The notes under the pieces were generated by a model. That model was not told the DNA's origin. It was given only the letters and a program-made list of their open reading frames with translations, and did no database searches. A program made the translations under genes and the position numbers. A DNA stretch of 64,000 nucleotides from the NCBI GenBank assembly GCA_905250115.1, contig CAJNOI010000018.1, positions 682,001 through 746,000 on the forward strand, given 5' to 3'. Positions within the stretch are counted from its first letter, which is position 1. Each line of letters begins with the position of its first letter. Shown piece after piece: positions 1 through 12,126 of this stretch. This stretch comes from Adineta steineri. Its lineage: Eukaryota; Rotifera; Eurotatoria; Adinetida; Adinetidae.

Positions 1-973
1 CTATAACTCGAATTTTGCGTTCTTTCTCTATGTGCTGCTGCTTCTGATTATTTTGTGTATTAAAATATATATATAAATAAATATAAATTCATCGATTGGT
101 AATGTAAAAAACCTAATATTGATTTTTCATATCATCCGGTAATCTTGATAGTTTTTTTGCGAAAAAACCATTTTTAGAATTTCAGATAATCTATCCGTAT
201 CATAAATTGCACCATTCGTTATAGTTAAACGTCATCGTTCTTTAAAATGTTTTGTTCACTTATATGTATTTATTTTAATGTTCCAACAAATCTACAATGA
301 TGTTAAAAAGCTGCATGACGAGCAGTTTGAAAAATAGTAAAAAAAAATTCTAAACTTATTTTATTTTGTGACAATTCGTTTATGTCCAAGATCGGATCTA
401 TTTCCAACTAAAATAATTGTCATAAAACGTTTTACTGGTAATGGATGATCAGTTAGCTGTTTTTCATGAATATTTTGTATTAATTAAATTACTGTTACTG
501 ATAAAGTAGTCATCCTTTTCCTTTCAGTGCGTCATGTACACATAAACAAGATTTTGAAATGCACAACTAATGCTAATATCCATATATTTAGTTTTACAAA
601 ACACACAATTTTTTAATGAAGTTGGTAGTATATTGATGAAACCAATAGAAAGAACTTAGTTGGATACTGTGTAAATTTTTATTGTATTATATTACATCAA
701 AGATCGTTTTTTTTATATCATACAAATTCATCATTCACTACACAAACAAATCAACGATATGATCGAAAATAATAGATCCTTGTAATACCAATATTACAAG
801 TAAATTGATAAAACATGATAAAAAAAATAGTTGTACTAGAAGAAATATAGATAAAGACGATACTTTATTTTTATTTCGATAAATACCTTGATAATATAAT
901 AAACTTATTATTCGTCTATCAAAAAAACAAAGTGTATAAAAGAAGATGTTTTTTTTTCATTTTAATTTTTTAG
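1..973. other. AT-rich non-coding stretch
   Basis: No open frame or splice-supported coding segment is visible on either strand. The stretch is A/T-rich with many homopolymer runs. It ends in a pyrimidine-rich tract and TAG (971-973) that looks like the 3' splice site of the exon starting at 974, so part of it may be intron of an unseen gene. Confidence 0.5.
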
Positions 974-1129
974 AATGGCCAATGCGCGAACGCAAATGAC
1001 CGCGGAACAAATTATCCACTCGAGAAAGCCCGATGTGGACTTTTCGCAGGCGTCAACGGGGGCGATGTGCAATGCCCGCGCCTCGACCTGGAGCATTCGC
1101 ATTCATGATCGTGAATGCTTCCGTGGCAG
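974..1129 (+). CDS. Isolated GC-rich putative exon, 52 codons, function unknown
   Basis: A 156-nt segment is bounded by a T-rich acceptor ending TTTTTTAG (to 973) and a good donor AGGTAAGT (GT at 1130). It stays open in one frame throughout (ATG at 975, start MANARTQMTAEQIIHS). It is clearly GC-rich (well over half G+C) inside DNA below one third G+C, and uses GCG, CGC, ACG and GCC codons that neighbouring genes avoid. I do not recognise the protein. No matching upstream or downstream exon is visible, so it may be an exon of a gene with long introns, a recent insertion or a transferred fragment. Its length is a multiple of three. Confidence 0.4.
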
Positions 1130-1492
1130 GTAAGTATGCTTTTTGTCTCGTCTTCCTCAACATTATATATTCATATAAGCTGCACAAATTGCACAGTAGA
1201 CTAAAACAACGAAGGAAAGAAGAACAGAAAGAAAGAAATTATATATGACTCATCGATTATTTGCTATTGGCTAAGATTTTAATACATGTAATATAAATTA
1301 TTTTTTTTATTTAGCTTTATGAAAGTTTAGAATGAAAGACTAATTATAATAAAAAAAAAGAAATAGAATTGAGGTTGTTATCTTTTGTATCTTCGTCTAT
1401 AAATTGATTCGTTCACCTTGTACAAGTCGACTTTTAATTTTCCAAACATCCTATGATATCAGAAATAAATTTTTTCTTACAAAAATTTTCAA
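1130..1492. other. Non-coding stretch
   Basis: A/T-rich sequence between the GC-rich exon and the 3' end of the phytanoyl-CoA hydroxylase gene. I see no supported gene. Confidence 0.5.
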
Positions 1493-2813
1493 CTAAAAAA
1501 TTACTTCGAAACGTGCATTTTCAATGCCTGTTTTTTTTCGAAAAATCGCTGTGATTTCTTTAGAAATATAATCTTGTACACTATTTTCAACTTCAATATA
1601 TTCACAGGCTGAATCAGCATAATGACATGAAATAGCCTAAATAGATAAAAAGAAGAAAAAAAGCAATACATGAATTTAATCACTTACTTTTCGAAATCCA
1701 GGTGATCTATTCGTTCCACTACCATGAATAAGTAATGGATGAAAAAAAACAGTATCACCTAATAGAAAAAATGAACTCAATTATCAAATAAACAATTGTA
1801 TAATCTTACCTGTTTCCATTTCTAAATGTGCTCTTTTTGTATCTGGATCAAATTGTTGTATTCCATGATACATTTTATTTACTCCACCCTAAATAAAATA
1901 TAATAAAAGATAGAAATCTTTTTATTCTAAACTAAATTCTTTATTTACTTACTTTCCAATCAGGATAACCATGTTCTTTAAGTTCACCAGTATGTGATCC
2001 AGGTAAAACAACAAGACATCCATTTTGACGATTAATTTTTTCCATAGCTGTCCATGCACAAACAATACGATCAACAGGTCGAAATGGAAAATAATAAAGA
2101 TCTTGATGAAGTGGATGTCGAGATGATTGAGTACCTGGATCAGGTGGTTTATTAATTAACTAAAGAATACGTCATACAAAAAATATTTTTGTTTTGTTTT
2201 CATTACCATTGTATGCATAGCCATTATATTTGGACCAGTAAAATTTTCTACATATTTAACAATTTCAGGTAAACAACAATATTTAAAAAGTTCATCATCT
2301 AATGTGAAATCTTGAATTTTTGTTATTGCTTTTTCACCATCAGCAAATTCAGATTTAGCTATTGCAACATCTTTCATAACTGTCATACCTAATACTTTTA
2401 CTTTTCCTAAACATACATCTTGAAAACGTTTACTAAATAGAAAAATAATATGTAAGAAATAAAATTCTTTATACAAATGAAATATTTCTACCGAAAATGA
2501 TCAAGCGATTCGGGTTTAACTAAATTACGAATAAGAAGAAAACCATTTTTCTCATAGAATTGTCGTTGTTCATTTGATAAATTTCCATTTGGTAAAGTGA
2601 AACGATATTCTGATTGCTGTTTATTATTATCAATTGTTTTGCTCTATAAAATAACAAAATCGAGTGAAAGATCTATTATTTTAATTTAGAAGATATTTAT
2701 CATACAGATTGTGAACTGAAACGAATATGATGATTGATTGTTTCCAATCGTTGTATAGATATTGTACAAAATAGTTGCCGAACAAAATTAGGTGACTTTG
2801 AGAACAAATTCAT
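1493..2813 (-). CDS. PHYH: Phytanoyl-CoA 2-hydroxylase (peroxisomal alpha-oxidation)
   Basis: Seven exons on the minus strand: 2813-2706, 2643-2492, 2432-2207, 2159-1953, 1888-1810, 1758-1688, 1636-1493, joined by GT..AG introns; 328 aa. The family is an Fe(II)/2-oxoglutarate dioxygenase that hydroxylates phytanoyl-CoA in peroxisomes. The diagnostic block GLTVM-like ([19 protein letters not shown]) is followed by [11 protein letters not shown], the iron-binding HxD in RHPLHQD, and the distal histidine in [11 protein letters not shown] with its downstream arginine. The order and spacing follow vertebrate PHYH (about 338 aa), although the C-terminus is short. Residues 22-30 (RLETINHHI) sit where vertebrate PHYH carries its PTS2 signal. 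It is transcribed divergently from the MDR reductase, with about 0.9 kb between the two starts. Confidence 0.9.
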
Positions 2814-3731
2814 TGTCTCGTACCTTTCCTTATCTAGTGAAAGACTAGGTCAAAGTAACTATATATATATTTGACGAATTAATTGTTGGATATGATATAA
2901 GATATTTTATAACAAAAATTTTATTTTATTCGACAGAACATATATTTTAATTTGACAATGTACCAATCGATAGAGTGAAGGATTGGGAAGATAGCGTATC
3001 GAAGTAATCCATAAATTAGTGACATCTAGTTTAATTTAACCTTGACAATATGTTTTAAAATCTTGTTGAAATTGCTAAAGGATATATATATATATCATTA
3101 TCGAAGAATACTCATGCTAGAATTTGATAAAAATTGACATAAATAAAAGCATGGATAATTGCTACTAATTGACGATTATTTAATAAGATGCATCAGTGTA
3201 TTCTAATCTGTATAATTCAGAAGTAGAAAATATCTGAATTAATAATCAAAACAAGCATTGATTATAGTTTATATACAGAATTTATGGAATATATTATATG
3301 AATTACACGGACAAGGATTAGAATCTTGGCGGTTTTGACAGAATCGTGACAGTTCTACTTCAAGCTTTCGAACAAGAAGCTTTTCAATAGATTAAGTTAA
3401 TCAAAGCATTCGACTCGTCGACAACGATCGATAAATAATTAATTTAGCAGAGAAATGTACCTTAGTTTATTGATTGTTCATCATATGAATTTTTGTTCAT
3501 TCCTTCTGAATGTTTTCTAAAAGTACATTGTTAAGAAAATTGTGTAGTCATATGTTTTTATGATTCATCGTTATATTTTGCATAGTCATGCTTACTGCAT
3601 TCATTCTATTGCCATTTGTTGATATGATTTATCGTTGTGTTTTGCATCGTCATCTTTACTTAACATATTTTATAAATAAATATAAATAATGCACACATTG
3701 GACAAAAAAACTCAATCTTTAAACATATAAT
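2814..3731. other. Shared divergent upstream region
   Basis: This is the A/T-rich space between the starts of PHYH (-) and the MDR reductase (+). It should hold both promoters, but I cannot single out a convincing core element. No coding potential is seen. Confidence 0.5.
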
Positions 3732-4836
3732 ATGGCATCTGTTCAACAAAATATTCCAACTAAACAAAAAGCATTACAATGGGTTCGAGTTAGTACTGAA
3801 AATCCATTTGAATGGACAACATCAGCACCTGTCATTCAACCATCTCAATTAGGTGATAATCAAGTTTTAATTGAAAATCATGCTATTTCTCTTAATCCGG
3901 TTGATTATAAAATGGCAGGAACAAATTTTGGTAATACAACATTACCAGCGACGACTGGTTATGATGTTAGTGGTCGAATAGTTGCTGTTGGAAAAGATGT
4001 AAAACATTTCAACATTGGTGATGAAGTTTTTGGACTTTTAAATTTAAACTCAAGTAATGGTGGAGGAGCATTACAACAATATTCTGTTGGAGAAGCTGAA
4101 GCATTTATAAAAAAAACAAGAAATATTAGTCATGCAGATGCATCGACACTTGGTGTTGCATTTTTGTCTGCTATGGTATGTTAACTGTTCAATATGTACT
4201 AATCATTTCTATTATCTATAGGATGGACTTCGACAAGTTAATATTGATTCATCAACATCAGTTTTTATTCCTGGTGGTTCAGGTGGTGTTGGCCATTTTG
4301 CAGTTCAAATAGCTCAAGCACGTGGTGCTAAACAAGTCATTACCTCAGCATCGAAAGATGATGGAATTCAAATTCTCAAAGAACAATATAAACTTAAAGA
4401 TGTTATCAATCATGCAAAAGACAATGTTGTTGAACGTGTACTTGAACTCACTCATGGTCAAGGTGCTGATATCGTTTATGATTCTACATGTCTTGAATCA
4501 AGTTTTGCAAAATCAATTCAAACAGTTAAAGAAGGTGGTTCATGGATTGTTCTTGGCGCTTTTGCAAAAGAAGATAGTAAAGAAGCTAAAAGTGTTGCCG
4601 AACGAAAAGCAAATCTACTTCATGCTTATTTAGCAAGTTATTGGTTAGGACCTAAACGAGCAGAATTGAGAACATTCGTTCAAGATGCATTGGCACAAGG
4701 TGCTAAATGGATAGAAGAAGGAAAACTTAAACCTTATATTAATCAAACAATTAAACTCGAGGATGTACAAGATGCACTTGAAAAACTAAAACAAGGCAAA
4801 GGTGGATTTGGAAAAGTCGTTGTAAAATTATTATAA
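3732..4836 (+). CDS. MDR-family NAD(P)H-dependent oxidoreductase (quinone oxidoreductase-like)
   Basis: Two exons, 3732-4175 and 4222-4836, joined in phase 0 by a 46-nt intron; 352 aa. This is a medium-chain dehydrogenase/reductase. The N-terminal GroES-like domain contains NPVDYK and TGYDVSGRIVAVGK. The Rossmann nucleotide-binding motif GGSGGVGHFAVQIAQ follows at about residue 165. The usual catalytic and structural zinc cysteines are not visible, which fits the zinc-less quinone oxidoreductase/zeta-crystallin branch (known of the family) rather than true alcohol dehydrogenase. The C-terminus GKVVVKLL is typical of the family. An AATAAA-like signal lies near 4859. The substrate cannot be inferred. 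Confidence 0.88.
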
Positions 4837-6579
4837 TTTGTTTTTTTATATTTTATGGAATAAATAAGTAGAATAATAAAATAATAATAAGTACTTGTTT
4901 AGCATGTTAATAATATTCTTAAGAATGAGTAGTGACGAAAAAAAACTGATTATACTGTTTTGCATATTTGAGTATCATGCTTTTTTTTCTCTGAATCGTC
5001 GATAAATCTATTAACTAAAAACATTCGAAGACGTAAGTAAAAAAACTCACTCAGCTGATATTTAGAAAAAGTATTAAAATATCTGCCACTGATAAGAAAA
5101 TACGAAAAACATGACATGCTATATTTGCTATGCATCAAAAAACAGTTTTATTCAACATTTTCGCTGTTAATTTATAATGCATGCATATCATTATTATCTT
5201 TAGCATAGTAATAAGCAATTAAGAAAACAGTATTGGTACGTAATTGTAATAACCGTTAATTTTGGCAGTAATGACAATTTTTCTATTACGTAGTTATTAA
5301 AGCATGGAATAAAAAAATGTGAATTTTCCTAGTTTGCTCTGTGATTTTTTGAGACACAAAATAAAACGTTTCTTTTTTTTCTTACGTCATGTTATGCTTT
5401 ACATTTTTACATTTACACGGATGGTTGCATGTGAATTAGGTAAAGAATATCACATGATTACATTTCAATAGATGTACATATGAATAATATTTTTTCTTTC
5501 TCTGATTTTCTTTTTTTTTCGTATTTTTTTCTTTTTGATACATTGTCGAAATATAGTCATTACAATATACTCAGAAAGGTGCAATAATGTTTTCGATAGA
5601 AATATATGTCCGTTCGACGTGATCAAAATACAAGTACATGAATTTTAATGTATGTATATTTTATCCCAAAACATGCTGCTTATTATTATTTTGTTTTTCA
5701 TTAATAATGAAATATGTTAACAAGAAATAGTTTTTCTCTTTTGTTTTTTTTTGTCTGAAGCTATTGGATACGCATATTATTAATAAGAATAGCAATGTGT
5801 TATCCCTTATGTATAATAAAAATATTTAGAAAATCATCGTTATATCTTTTCCATCGCTATTTGTTATAAGCAACTGTCAATTAATATTTGTCTTTCCCAG
5901 TATGATCGATGCATATATACGTGACAAACAAAAACAATATAGAAAATATCAATAGCAGTGTAGAGAGGAGTTAAATTGAAGCAACAAAAAATGTATCACT
6001 ACCGAAGACTAAACAAGTTCAATGAGTAGAACGAGAGAATTAATAAAACGATATATTTGATCGGACGTCCTGTCTATATGAGCTTCGCATGTAAAGAAAC
6101 TTATTAAAAATCTATTTTTAGCTTAGCAGAAAAAAATAGAAGACTATAAATTGAAACACATGTAATCACTTCAGAAACCGTCGTGTAGATAGAGTACGTG
6201 ACATAATAAACATAAAGTATTTCATGAATAGTGAAAAAAAAAGAAAGGAAAAGAAAGAAAGAAAGAAAGAAAGAAAGAAAAGAGTTTCATGTGATGCATG
6301 AAACTTCTCAACGAGCATATATACAAAAGCACAAAAAAAAGAAATAGAGATGAGTGTGAAATGGAGGAAAGAAAGAAAAGAAAGAAAAAATAAGCATACG
6401 AACCATAGAAAGAAAAAGAAGATGAGGAGTAGTATTGTGAGGTCGATCCAGTAAAGACTGTCGCATGTTCTTAATATTCACAATAATAACATGGAGTAAC
6501 TAGTAAAGGACATTATAACCCGCAACGAATCTGTTCTATCAATATTGGTTTATTTCTTTTTGAATTATTCAACTATAAA
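4837..6579. other. Non-coding intergenic stretch
   Basis: About 1.7 kb of A/T-rich DNA between the reductase and the first ankyrin gene. It holds a GAAA microsatellite (annotated separately), many short poly-T runs and no supported gene. The last few hundred bases, purine-rich on the plus strand, probably include the 5' UTR and promoter of the next gene. Confidence 0.5.
6236..6283. repeat. GAAA microsatellite
   Basis: Tandem GAAA units, with imperfect AAAAG and GGAAAA units at the left edge, embedded in a longer purine-rich stretch. Confidence 0.85.
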
Positions 6580-9500
6580 ATGACTACAACACGTTTACAT
6601 ATGTCTGCTGAAGATCTAAGTAAAGATTATTTATCACCATGTAAGTATTTATCTTTCTATTAAAATAATTTCCATATGATTTTATTACTGAAAAAAAAAA
6701 TTTGATATGACACTTTTTTTATTTTTATTGTAAAAAGAATCTTGATATTTTTTTTGTTAGTTTATATTTGGTGTCAATCATCATTAACTTAATACATTCA
6801 TGCATTTATCATTCTAATCATGAATAAACAGACGCGAAAGAAATAATTCCAGTTTCTTAGACTTAATCAAATCATTTGATTGTCATAATAATCATAGAAT
6901 TATTTAGCTATAAGATATAAACACACACGAGAATAGAAAGTCTGTTTAATATCTCTCCTTCTTTCTTGAGAAAGAACATAAGTAGTTAATTAGAACTGTT
7001 TTTTTTCAAAAGGTCATTATAAATGATTTGAACGAATTATTTATTTGATTTAGATCGTGTATCAACTCCAATGACATCAATCGGTACTCAAGAATTACCA
7101 TTAGAAGAACTTGAATATGGAGTTTTAATTGATCTTCTTCATGAACTTCAAAATGGTGTTATAAGAAAACCTGATCATTTTAATAATATTCATTTTTTAT
7201 TATTTTTATTATATGATTCTTATGGTTATCCACGAGATCGTTATCCATTGTGGCGTTGGTATCATAGAATTAAAAAGAAACTTATTACAGCAAAACATTT
7301 AACAATCGATAATGATAATGTTCGTCAACGTATTCTAACTGCACTTGAACATCTTCTTGATGCATCACCAACAATAACAGCATTACTTGAAGATAGTGTT
7401 CAATTAGAACAACAATATCTTCATTCTCCAGTTCATGGTTTATTCAAATCCTATACAGCATTACATACATATATATATATGGAACAAATAGATAAACCAA
7501 TCTTAAATGAAAATACCAAAATATATAGTATATTACAATCAGCAATTATAAAATTACAACGATATGATAATTGTGATTTAATACATTTTGCTATCGCACA
7601 TAAAAAAACAAGTTTATTAAATAAAATTTTTGAAAATAATGTTAATTGGTTAGAAAAATCGATGAGTTCAGTTACAGAACGTGGATGGTTACCATTACAT
7701 TATGCTTCTTATGTTGGAGATAAAGAAACAGTATATATATATTTATAAATAAAAGATTATTTTCTATTTCTCGTTTTTTTATAGGTTAAAATAATATGTG
7801 ATACATTAACATCACCGACATCAACTATACAATTTGATAGTTTATCATTATTAATTCCTTTATTTAAAACACGAGAATTTGAATATAATCCACATACATA
7901 TATTCTTAAAGCATGTGGTGTTGAACGTGAAACACATCAAACAAGACAACGTAAACATACAGCAACTACATTAGAACCATCACTTTCACTTGATAGTCAT
8001 AATATAATGTTAAGACAACAATATCTTCAACAAAAATTTCGATCACATATTGATTTACAAACAGCAAAAGATCAACCATCATTAGCAACAAATAATGGAA
8101 CGGATGATCATCATAGTAATGGAATTTCAACAAATATTGCAAATGATAATGACATTCCAGATGCGGATGAACTTGAATTAAGTTCATTACCATTAATACA
8201 ACGTGAAGAATTTATTGATAAAGTTATACATGGCTATGATACAAAACATATGCTTATACCATCACCACTTATTCTTGCATGTGTTGCAACATGTGGTGAT
8301 AAAGCTGATTATGAAGAGATTGTTAGAATATTACTTGAATCTAATCTTGTTGAATTTGATGGACTTAATCATGATTGTATATTACATCGTGTACTTCAAT
8401 ATATGCATAGAAAAGATTATGCATCATTTCAACATGTACAAGTATATCGTGAAACTGAAACAGAAGGACCATCAGCATTTGTATGTTATCAATTCGATGG
8501 TTTTATTGTTAATCAAGATGTTAAACCAGTTTCAGGTGCATTATCTGGTTCATCTGTAACTTTAAATACATCGAAAAATGATGAATCAGTTGGATCCGAT
8601 GATGGTCATCAAACAGAAACACCTATAAGTGTTCGTTGTTTTTTAACCGTTTTAGTTTTACGTGATATATTTCTTCAATATCCACGTTGGGATTTTCATT
8701 TATTACGTGAAAATATTGAAAATCATTTTTCTGAATTAGAAAATGCACTTGGTTGTCGTCCAACAATATTATATCCTGATGGTGATGTTATATCATCACG
8801 TAAACGTAGTGATGTAACATGGGAAGTAACTGTCAAATATCATTTAAGTTCGGAAACAGGTCAATCATTATATTTACAAGTTGATTATAATTTTTTTGAA
8901 TCATTTGGTGATCCATTATCAGATGCTTTTGCAAATTTTTATCAAACACCATTTTATGTTTCATGTATGACTGATTCAACTGTTATGATGGATATAATAT
9001 TTGATTCATTTTTTAAACGACGACATCTACATTGTTGGGGTACAGTTGCTGAACGACATTTAGAACATTGTTTTGATGGTGTTTTACAAATAAAAAATAA
9101 TTGTACAACATTTTTAGCATTATGTACAACATTAAGTCGTTATTATCAAGTTGAAGGTGATCCATTTATTGAAGAAAATTCTGCTACAATACAACGTATA
9201 TTTGTTCATGCATTTGCTTGTTGTGTACGACGTAATGCAAAAATTGAACTTGATTATTTAATAAAAAATCATGCATTAATTTATTATGATTCATGTCGAA
9301 CAAAACCAAGTGATATTCGACATAATATCTTAACTTATTGTGTAGTAAGAAATCTAGCGAATGTGTTCGATCAATTAATGACAAATATGAAAACAACGAT
9401 GTATAAAACCTATCAAAATTCAACTAATCCAGATTGGCAACCACATATTGCTTGGAGAGAAATTATACATGTTATTATCGATCCTGTTTCTCAACAACTC

Positions 9501-12126
9501 AATGTTATTAATGAACAAAGTGATTTTACTCAATTAGCTTGTTATGGTGATACAATTACAAATTTTGCATCAATTGGTAGTATACCAATACTTCATGCTA
9601 CTGGTGATGAATATGTTCGTTGTATTAATATACGAAATAATATTATATCGAAAGCTAAAAGAAAATTACCAAGAGCATTAAGTGATACAAATAAACATCG
9701 ACCTATATCACGTCGAATGAATAGTTTTGATCAACAACAAATAGAAGATGCTGTAAGTCATTCAACAAGTGGAATGACTAGTGGAAATAATAATAATGGA
9801 TTAAGTAGTAGTAATTTAGCAGTTGGTGGAATATCAAATGGAAGTTTATCAAAGAAATCGAAGAATATTTTTAAAAATGTCAATCGATTAAGATGGGGAA
9901 AGAGTGACCGACAACATTCATCTACATCAAGAAGTGAACAACAGCAGGGAGCTACGAGACGTGTCAATTCACCGACAGCAACAACTGCAATTGATGAACT
10001 AGCAATGCCTTCAGATGCAATCAGTTTAGTAAGTAACAGCACTTTTTAATCATATGTGTTCTATTGATTGGCACATATCCTCATTCGCTGTATGCTATCG
10101 ATTGATTTGTTTGCTCACTGTCCTCTTGTGTTCTCATATATATCTATCTATATATAGTATTTGTTTTCTATATGCATTGTTTGTACGTAAATTATCACAA
10201 TTATTCTAGTCATCAAAATACTTATGACTGTTAATATATAATAAAAATAACAAGATCTGGGAAAGAGAAGAAATCGAGGTTCGATACGGTCGATTTTATT
10301 ATTTAAAATGACATTTTCGGTCTTTTAACATGCTCTTTACATCTATGTGTTTTTGTCCATCATACAATGGCATTCGAAGTTTAGAAAAACAAAAACTGAC
10401 AATCTGTGCGTTAATTAGTTATGCTAGCTTACAACAGTAAATATAAAAATATGCGTAAATATATAGTTAATAGAAGTGACAGTGTGAAATAGAACTACTT
10501 AAGATAGTGTGATTGATCATTCAAATAATAAAATTAAGTAAAGAAGCAAAAAAAAAACAAATCTCTTCAATAATAAAATCATTTTATTATGTTAATACGT
10601 TGCATAGAATTATTGCTTTGGAATTGTATCCCACCATGTTTCAAAAAATAATTGCCGGGATTTATAAGCTTCTATTTCAAATTCTTGTGCTTGGTGTAAA
10701 ATTTCATCTATATCGAGATTTTTATATGCTTCTGGTCTATTTTGACGTGTTCGCTGTACCCATTCATTGAATTCTTTAAATGATGCTTCGGGATGAAATT
10801 GTACACAGTATGCAGAACCAATTCGAAAAGCAGCTGTATATTTATTTGTTGTATAAGCTAAAATAGATGCATTTGATGGTAAATCGAATGAATCTTGATG
10901 ATGCATAATTAACAATGGCTTATTACGTTGTTCATCAAATACTTTTGATAAAATTGGGTCATTTCTTCCTTCACTTGTAAGTTCATATTGAACATAACCA
11001 ACTTCATAACCATATTTACCCAAATCACCATGTCCACCAATACAATCAGCGATTAATTGTGCTCCAAGACATATACCGAGAATAGGTGTATTAAGAGACA
11101 GTTGAGTTGTAAGAAAAGATTTTTCCCATTTTAAATAAGGATATTTATCATCTTCATATGTACCTTGTGGTCCACCGAGACTAACAATAACTGAATAATC
11201 CGTTGTATTATTATCAGGAAAATGTCCTTGATAATCAGGATCAAAAATAGGAAGAATTTCATATGGAATATTATTTTCTATGAAGAATAGTATTACATGA
11301 GCAGGACGAACACCGATTGAATGCTGAATAATCAGTACTTTTTTCAACATGATCTTAAATATATTAACGATAAGTGATCGTTTAATAAAAAGTAAATAAA
11401 CATATGAATCATTAGGAAAGAAGAAAGAACGTATATATATACATATATATAGTAAATATCGAGAATTTCTAATTTTAGAAAGAAATGAAGTTGTAAATAT
11501 ATCTAAATGAAATTGTAAGTGGATATGTTTTTTTGGTGTCAGTGGTTAAGGAAATTATAATGCGTATACAATAATTATCAGCTGCATGTAGCATGATTCA
11601 ATTAATCGCTATTTTTAATTAACAAAAACATGATTAATATTCTCATTTTATGCTGACTAACAAAAATATATTCTAAATATTTTTATACATTAAAAATCTC
11701 TCTCATATACAGAACAATGTTGATGATGATGATGATGATGATGACAAGCATGATTCGAATGATGATAATGAACGTGAAAATTCAATGCCACTTAATTCTC
11801 CTCGGTCATCAATAAAAAATAAAAAACTTCGACGTCGTCAAACCATTGATACTGTACAAAGTCGACACCATCGAACAACTTTACAACAAATTCAAGCAAT
11901 GCTTTGGCCTACACGACAAGCACAGACTACTACTACTACGATTAGTAATAATAATCAAATCAATAAACATGAAGCAATGCCAATGATTGCTGAAAAACCA
12001 ACTAATCAACTACAACGATCATTAAGTGTTCGTGAAAATAATCCAAATACTATCAATGAGAATTTCAATGAACGACGAAAATCACATCGTATTCAACGAC
12101 ATTCGGATACGATGGCTAATATTTAA
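6580..12126 (+). CDS. Large ankyrin-repeat-like protein of unknown function
   Basis: Exons 6580-6640, 7054-7730, 7785-10028 and 11713-12126 join in frame to give 1131 aa. I do not recognise the family. Ankyrin-like helices are visible around residues 185-260 (ending GWLPLHYASYVGDKETVK) and about 395-450 (PSPLILACVATCGDKADYEEIVRILL). The middle looks globular, and no membrane segment or signal peptide is seen. The C-terminal part is low-complexity, with a run of eight aspartates at the start of exon 4 and several basophilic phosphosite-like motifs (RRMNSF, RRRQTID, RRKSHR). The last intron is 1.7 kb and contains a gene on the other strand. If the donor at 10029 is not used, the frame stops at 10049, so a shorter protein of about 1000 aa is an alternative. 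The next gene downstream is an ankyrin-TRPA channel. Confidence 0.7.
10610..11350 (-). CDS. Class I glutamine amidotransferase-like protein
   Basis: A single uninterrupted 246-aa frame. The class I amidotransferase (triad) fold is shown by the nucleophile elbow GICLGAQLIAD (Cys in the strand-turn), the glycine-rich SLGGPQGTYED before it, and the catalytic His-Glu pair in CVQFHPEAS. It is a stand-alone domain with no GMP-synthetase ATPase half, like the small GMP-synthase-like amidotransferases common in bacteria, fungi and plants; ammonia release from glutamine is the family role and the acceptor is unknown. It lies antisense within the 10029-11712 intron of the ankyrin gene. It lacks introns while every complete neighbour has them, which fits horizontal acquisition or retroposition, but A/T-rich codon use shows it is not recent. 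Confidence 0.85.
   Translation of the reverse strand: MLKKVLIIQHSIGVRPAHVILFFIENNIPYEILPIFDPDYQGHFPDNNTTDYSVIVSLGGPQGTYEDDKYPYLKWEKSFLTTQLSLNTPILGICLGAQLIADCIGGHGDLGKYGYEVGYVQYELTSEGRNDPILSKVFDEQRNKPLLIMHHQDSFDLPSNASILAYTTNKYTAAFRIGSAYCVQFHPEASFKEFNEWVQRTRQNRPEAYKNLDIDEILHQAQEFEIEAYKSRQLFFETWWDTIPKQ
11719..11742 (+). repeat. (GAT)n coding microsatellite
   Basis: Eight consecutive GAT triplets encode a poly-aspartate run at the start of exon 4 of the ankyrin gene. Confidence 0.8.

Noticed and set aside
6236-6283. Regular repeats as a CRISPR array
   Set aside because: These are simple 4-bp tandem units without spacers, in a eukaryotic genome.
8203-8559. Second open frame overlapping the large ankyrin exon
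   Set aside because: It is a shadow of the true frame, Leu/Ile/Met/Tyr-rich as expected from the shifted A/T-rich codons.
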